Source of the DNA: Actinoallomurus sp048498315 | GTDB taxonomy: Bacteria; Actinomycetota; Actinomycetes; Streptosporangiales; Streptosporangiaceae | Assembly (NCBI GenBank): GCA_048498315.1 | Contig: JBEHYF010000147.1 | Span: 1-13,473 of the forward strand | Direction of reading: 5' to 3' | Length of the DNA: 13,473 nt | Shown here: positions 12,272 to 13,473 of the stretch, piece by piece | Layout: every line of letters begins with the position of its first letter | Numbering within the stretch: position 1 is the stretch's first letter | Notes under the pieces: generated by a model | The model's database searches: none | Told to the model about the DNA's origin: nothing | The model's input: the letters and a program-made list of their open reading frames with translations, nothing else | Position numbers and translations under genes: made by a program

Positions 12272-13348
12272 TCAGATGACGAGCAGCTCCTTGGTCGTCT
12301 TGGTGAGCAGCTCCGGACCGTCCGCACGGACCACCAGGGTGTCCTCGATGCGGACCCCGCCGCGACCGGCGAGATAGACACCCGGCTCAGCGGTGATCGG
12401 AACCCGGTCTGCCAGCTTACCCGTCCTGCCGTAGCCCAACATCGGGGACTCGTGGATCTCCAGGCCCACGCCGTGACCGAAGCCGTGCTGGAAGTCGCCG
12501 GCATGTCCGGCGTCCGCGATGGGCACGCGCGCCGCGGCGTCCACATCCCGTACGTCCGCGCCCGGCCGGGCCGCCGCGATGCCCGCGGACTGGGCGTCCA
12601 GGACCAGCGCGTAGATGTCGCGCTGCCACTGCGCCGGCTCCCCGACGGCCACGGTCCGCGTCATGTCGGCGTGGTATCCGCGGCACAGGGCACCGAAGTC
12701 CATGGTCAGCAGGTCGCCGGAGGCGATGGGCCGATCGCACGGCGCGTGGTGCGGCACGGCGCCATGGGGTCCGGCGGCCACGATCGGCGAGAAGGCGGGG
12801 CCGTCGGCCCCGAGGTCGACCATCGTGCGTTCGAGCCTGACGGCGATCTCGCGTTCGGTCATCCCCGGCCGGACGCCGGGCAGGACCCGCGCGAACGCCT
12901 GGTCTGTGATCTCACACGCCCTTCTCAGGAGCGCGATCTCATCCTCGCTCTTCACCATGCGGATCTCTTCCACGGCGTGGCCGAGCGGGACGAGCTTCAC
13001 CGGGCCGAGCAGCTTCGTCAGCGCGTCGTACCGGTCCACCGTCACGACGTGGCTCTCGAAGAGCACGGCCCGGCAGCCGGATTCGCGGATCGGCTCGGCG
13101 AGGACGGCGTCCACGTCGCGACCGATCACCAGCGGCAGCTCGGGACAGGCCTCGCGCGCCGTCTCGGCGTATCGCGAGTCGGTGGCGAGAACGCCGCCGT
13201 CGCGGGTGAGCAGCAGCGCGGCGTTGGAGCTGGCGAGACCGCTCAGGTACCGCACGTTGACCAGGTCGGAGATCATGATTGCGTCAGCGTCACCGCTCTG
13301 GAGGACCGCGGCCAGCCGCATCCTTCGCTCTTCGCAGTTGCCGGACAT
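12272..13348 (-). CDS. pepQ: M24 family aminopeptidase P / Xaa-Pro peptidase
   Basis: 358 aa. A pita-bread-fold metallopeptidase that cleaves peptide bonds next to proline. An N-terminal creatinase-like domain (about 1-130, with RYLSGLASSNAALLLT and ATDSRYAETA) precedes the catalytic domain. All five metal ligands are visible: Asp217 (LTMDFGA), Asp228 (YHADMTRT), His292 (GFGHGVGLEIHE), Glu321 (ITAEPGVYL) and Glu335 (GVRIEDT). His200/His201 (GAVPHHAP) are at the substrate site. ATG 13348 has AGGA 7 nt upstream; Met10 is possible but its purine-rich sequence directly abuts it. First gene of a likely pepQ-efp-nusB-methyltransferase unit. Aminopeptidase P and EF-P both deal with proline, and they are commonly adjacent in bacteria. 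The symbol follows usual practice; pepP would be equally defensible. Confidence 0.94.
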   Translation of the reverse strand: MSGNCEERRMRLAAVLQSGDADAIMISDLVNVRYLSGLASSNAALLLTRDGGVLATDSRYAETAREACPELPLVIGRDVDAVLAEPIRESGCRAVLFESHVVTVDRYDALTKLLGPVKLVPLGHAVEEIRMVKSEDEIALLRRACEITDQAFARVLPGVRPGMTEREIAVRLERTMVDLGADGPAFSPIVAAGPHGAVPHHAPCDRPIASGDLLTMDFGALCRGYHADMTRTVAVGEPAQWQRDIYALVLDAQSAGIAAARPGADVRDVDAAARVPIADAGHAGDFQHGFGHGVGLEIHESPMLGYGRTGKLADRVPITAEPGVYLAGRGGVRIEDTLVVRADGPELLTKTTKELLVI

Positions 13349-13473
13349 GCCGCCATCCTAGGCGCCGCCCCGCTCCGGCCCCGCGGGGCGGTCCCGCCGG
13401 CGGCCACTGTCAGACGAGGTAAGAACCACGTTCTCGTCGCTAGTGTCAAGTAATTGATACGTCTTTACTGTTC
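13349..13473 (-). promoter_or_regulatory. Upstream region of pepQ with two palindromes and a TTGACA box
   Basis: This 125-bp stretch is much AT-richer at its outer end than the genes. On the minus strand it has a perfect TTGACA (13449-13444) overlapped by an imperfect 18-bp palindrome (13443-13460, core TCAA-N4-TTGA, one mismatch). A perfect inverted repeat AGAAC-CAC-GTTCT (13422-13434) follows where a -10 would be expected. No good TAnnnT is seen 16-19 bp from TTGACA, so the promoter is not confirmed. The window ends before the next gene upstream. Confidence 0.4.

Noticed and set aside
9417..12377. Open frame of about 990 codons on the plus strand opposite dinB, methyltransferase, nusB and efp
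   Set aside because: A shadow of four confidently identified minus-strand genes; low-complexity translation without a domain.
13422..13434. LexA box upstream of pepQ
   Set aside because: AGAAC and GTTCT are separated by 3 nt, not the 4 nt needed for GAAC-N4-GTTC; kept only as an unassigned palindrome.
13419..13449. Complete sigma-70 promoter using the TTGACA at 13449-13444
   Set aside because: At 16-19 bp spacing the -10 positions read like GTTCTT, TTCTTA or TCTTAC, none fitting TAnnnT.
1..13473. Defence system, prophage, integron or biosynthetic cluster
   Set aside because: All identified genes are core division, translation, repair and envelope genes; no transposase, integrase, nuclease/toxin pair or tRNA attachment site is visible.

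Overview
The window is chromosomal DNA from a very GC-rich actinobacterium (roughly 70% or more G+C by eye). The dcw (division and cell wall) gene order, the MoxR/DUF58/transglutaminase neighbours, the DUF3040 protein and the aminopeptidase P-efp-nusB string all fit Actinobacteria. A member of the Streptosporangiales (Actinomadura/Thermomonospora-like) is my best guess, but that is inference from protein style, not a search result. I see no phage, IS, CRISPR, tRNA or rRNA.

Layout. (1) Positions 1-2854, minus strand: the promoter-proximal end of the dcw cluster, mraZ - 354-bp gap - rsmH - ftsL - ftsI (only the first 34 codons of ftsI are inside). rsmH/ftsL and ftsL/ftsI are joined by 4-nt ATGA and GTGA stop/start overlaps. 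A clear promoter (TTGACC, 16 bp, TACAGT) in front of mraZ is covered by four GTGGRG boxes at an exact 10-bp period, a strong candidate MraZ autoregulatory operator. (2) Positions 2855-3315: the divergent control region shared with the plus-strand operon. (3) Positions 3316-8097, plus strand: moxR (AAA+ ATPase), a DUF58 protein and a large membrane transglutaminase of the TgpA type, tightly coupled (1-nt gap, then an ATGA overlap). (4) Positions 8098-8530: a convergent spacer with terminator-like hairpins and a short 13-bp tandem repeat. (5) Positions 8531-13348, minus strand: DUF3040 membrane protein, dinB (DNA polymerase IV), a class I SAM methyltransferase, nusB, efp and an M24 aminopeptidase P family gene. 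The last four, in the order pepQ-efp-nusB-methyltransferase, look like one transcription unit that may run into dinB.

How it fits together. MraZ is a transcriptional regulator of the dcw operon. RsmH methylates 16S rRNA, FtsL is a bitopic divisome protein and FtsI is the septal transpeptidase. The divergent MoxR-DUF58-TgpA operon encodes an ATPase with its usual DUF58 partner and a polytopic membrane protein with an external transglutaminase domain. Its position back-to-back with mraZ, plus further MraZ-like boxes on its side of the intergenic region, raises the possibility that it is co-controlled with division. Peptidase, EF-P and NusB are translation/transcription housekeeping functions.

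Most genes are ordinary core genes. The most interesting things are regulatory (the phased MraZ boxes, other phased repeats, palindromes upstream of the peptidase gene), an EF-P tip loop reading PGKGG, and the poorly characterised MoxR-DUF58-TgpA-DUF3040 neighbourhood.
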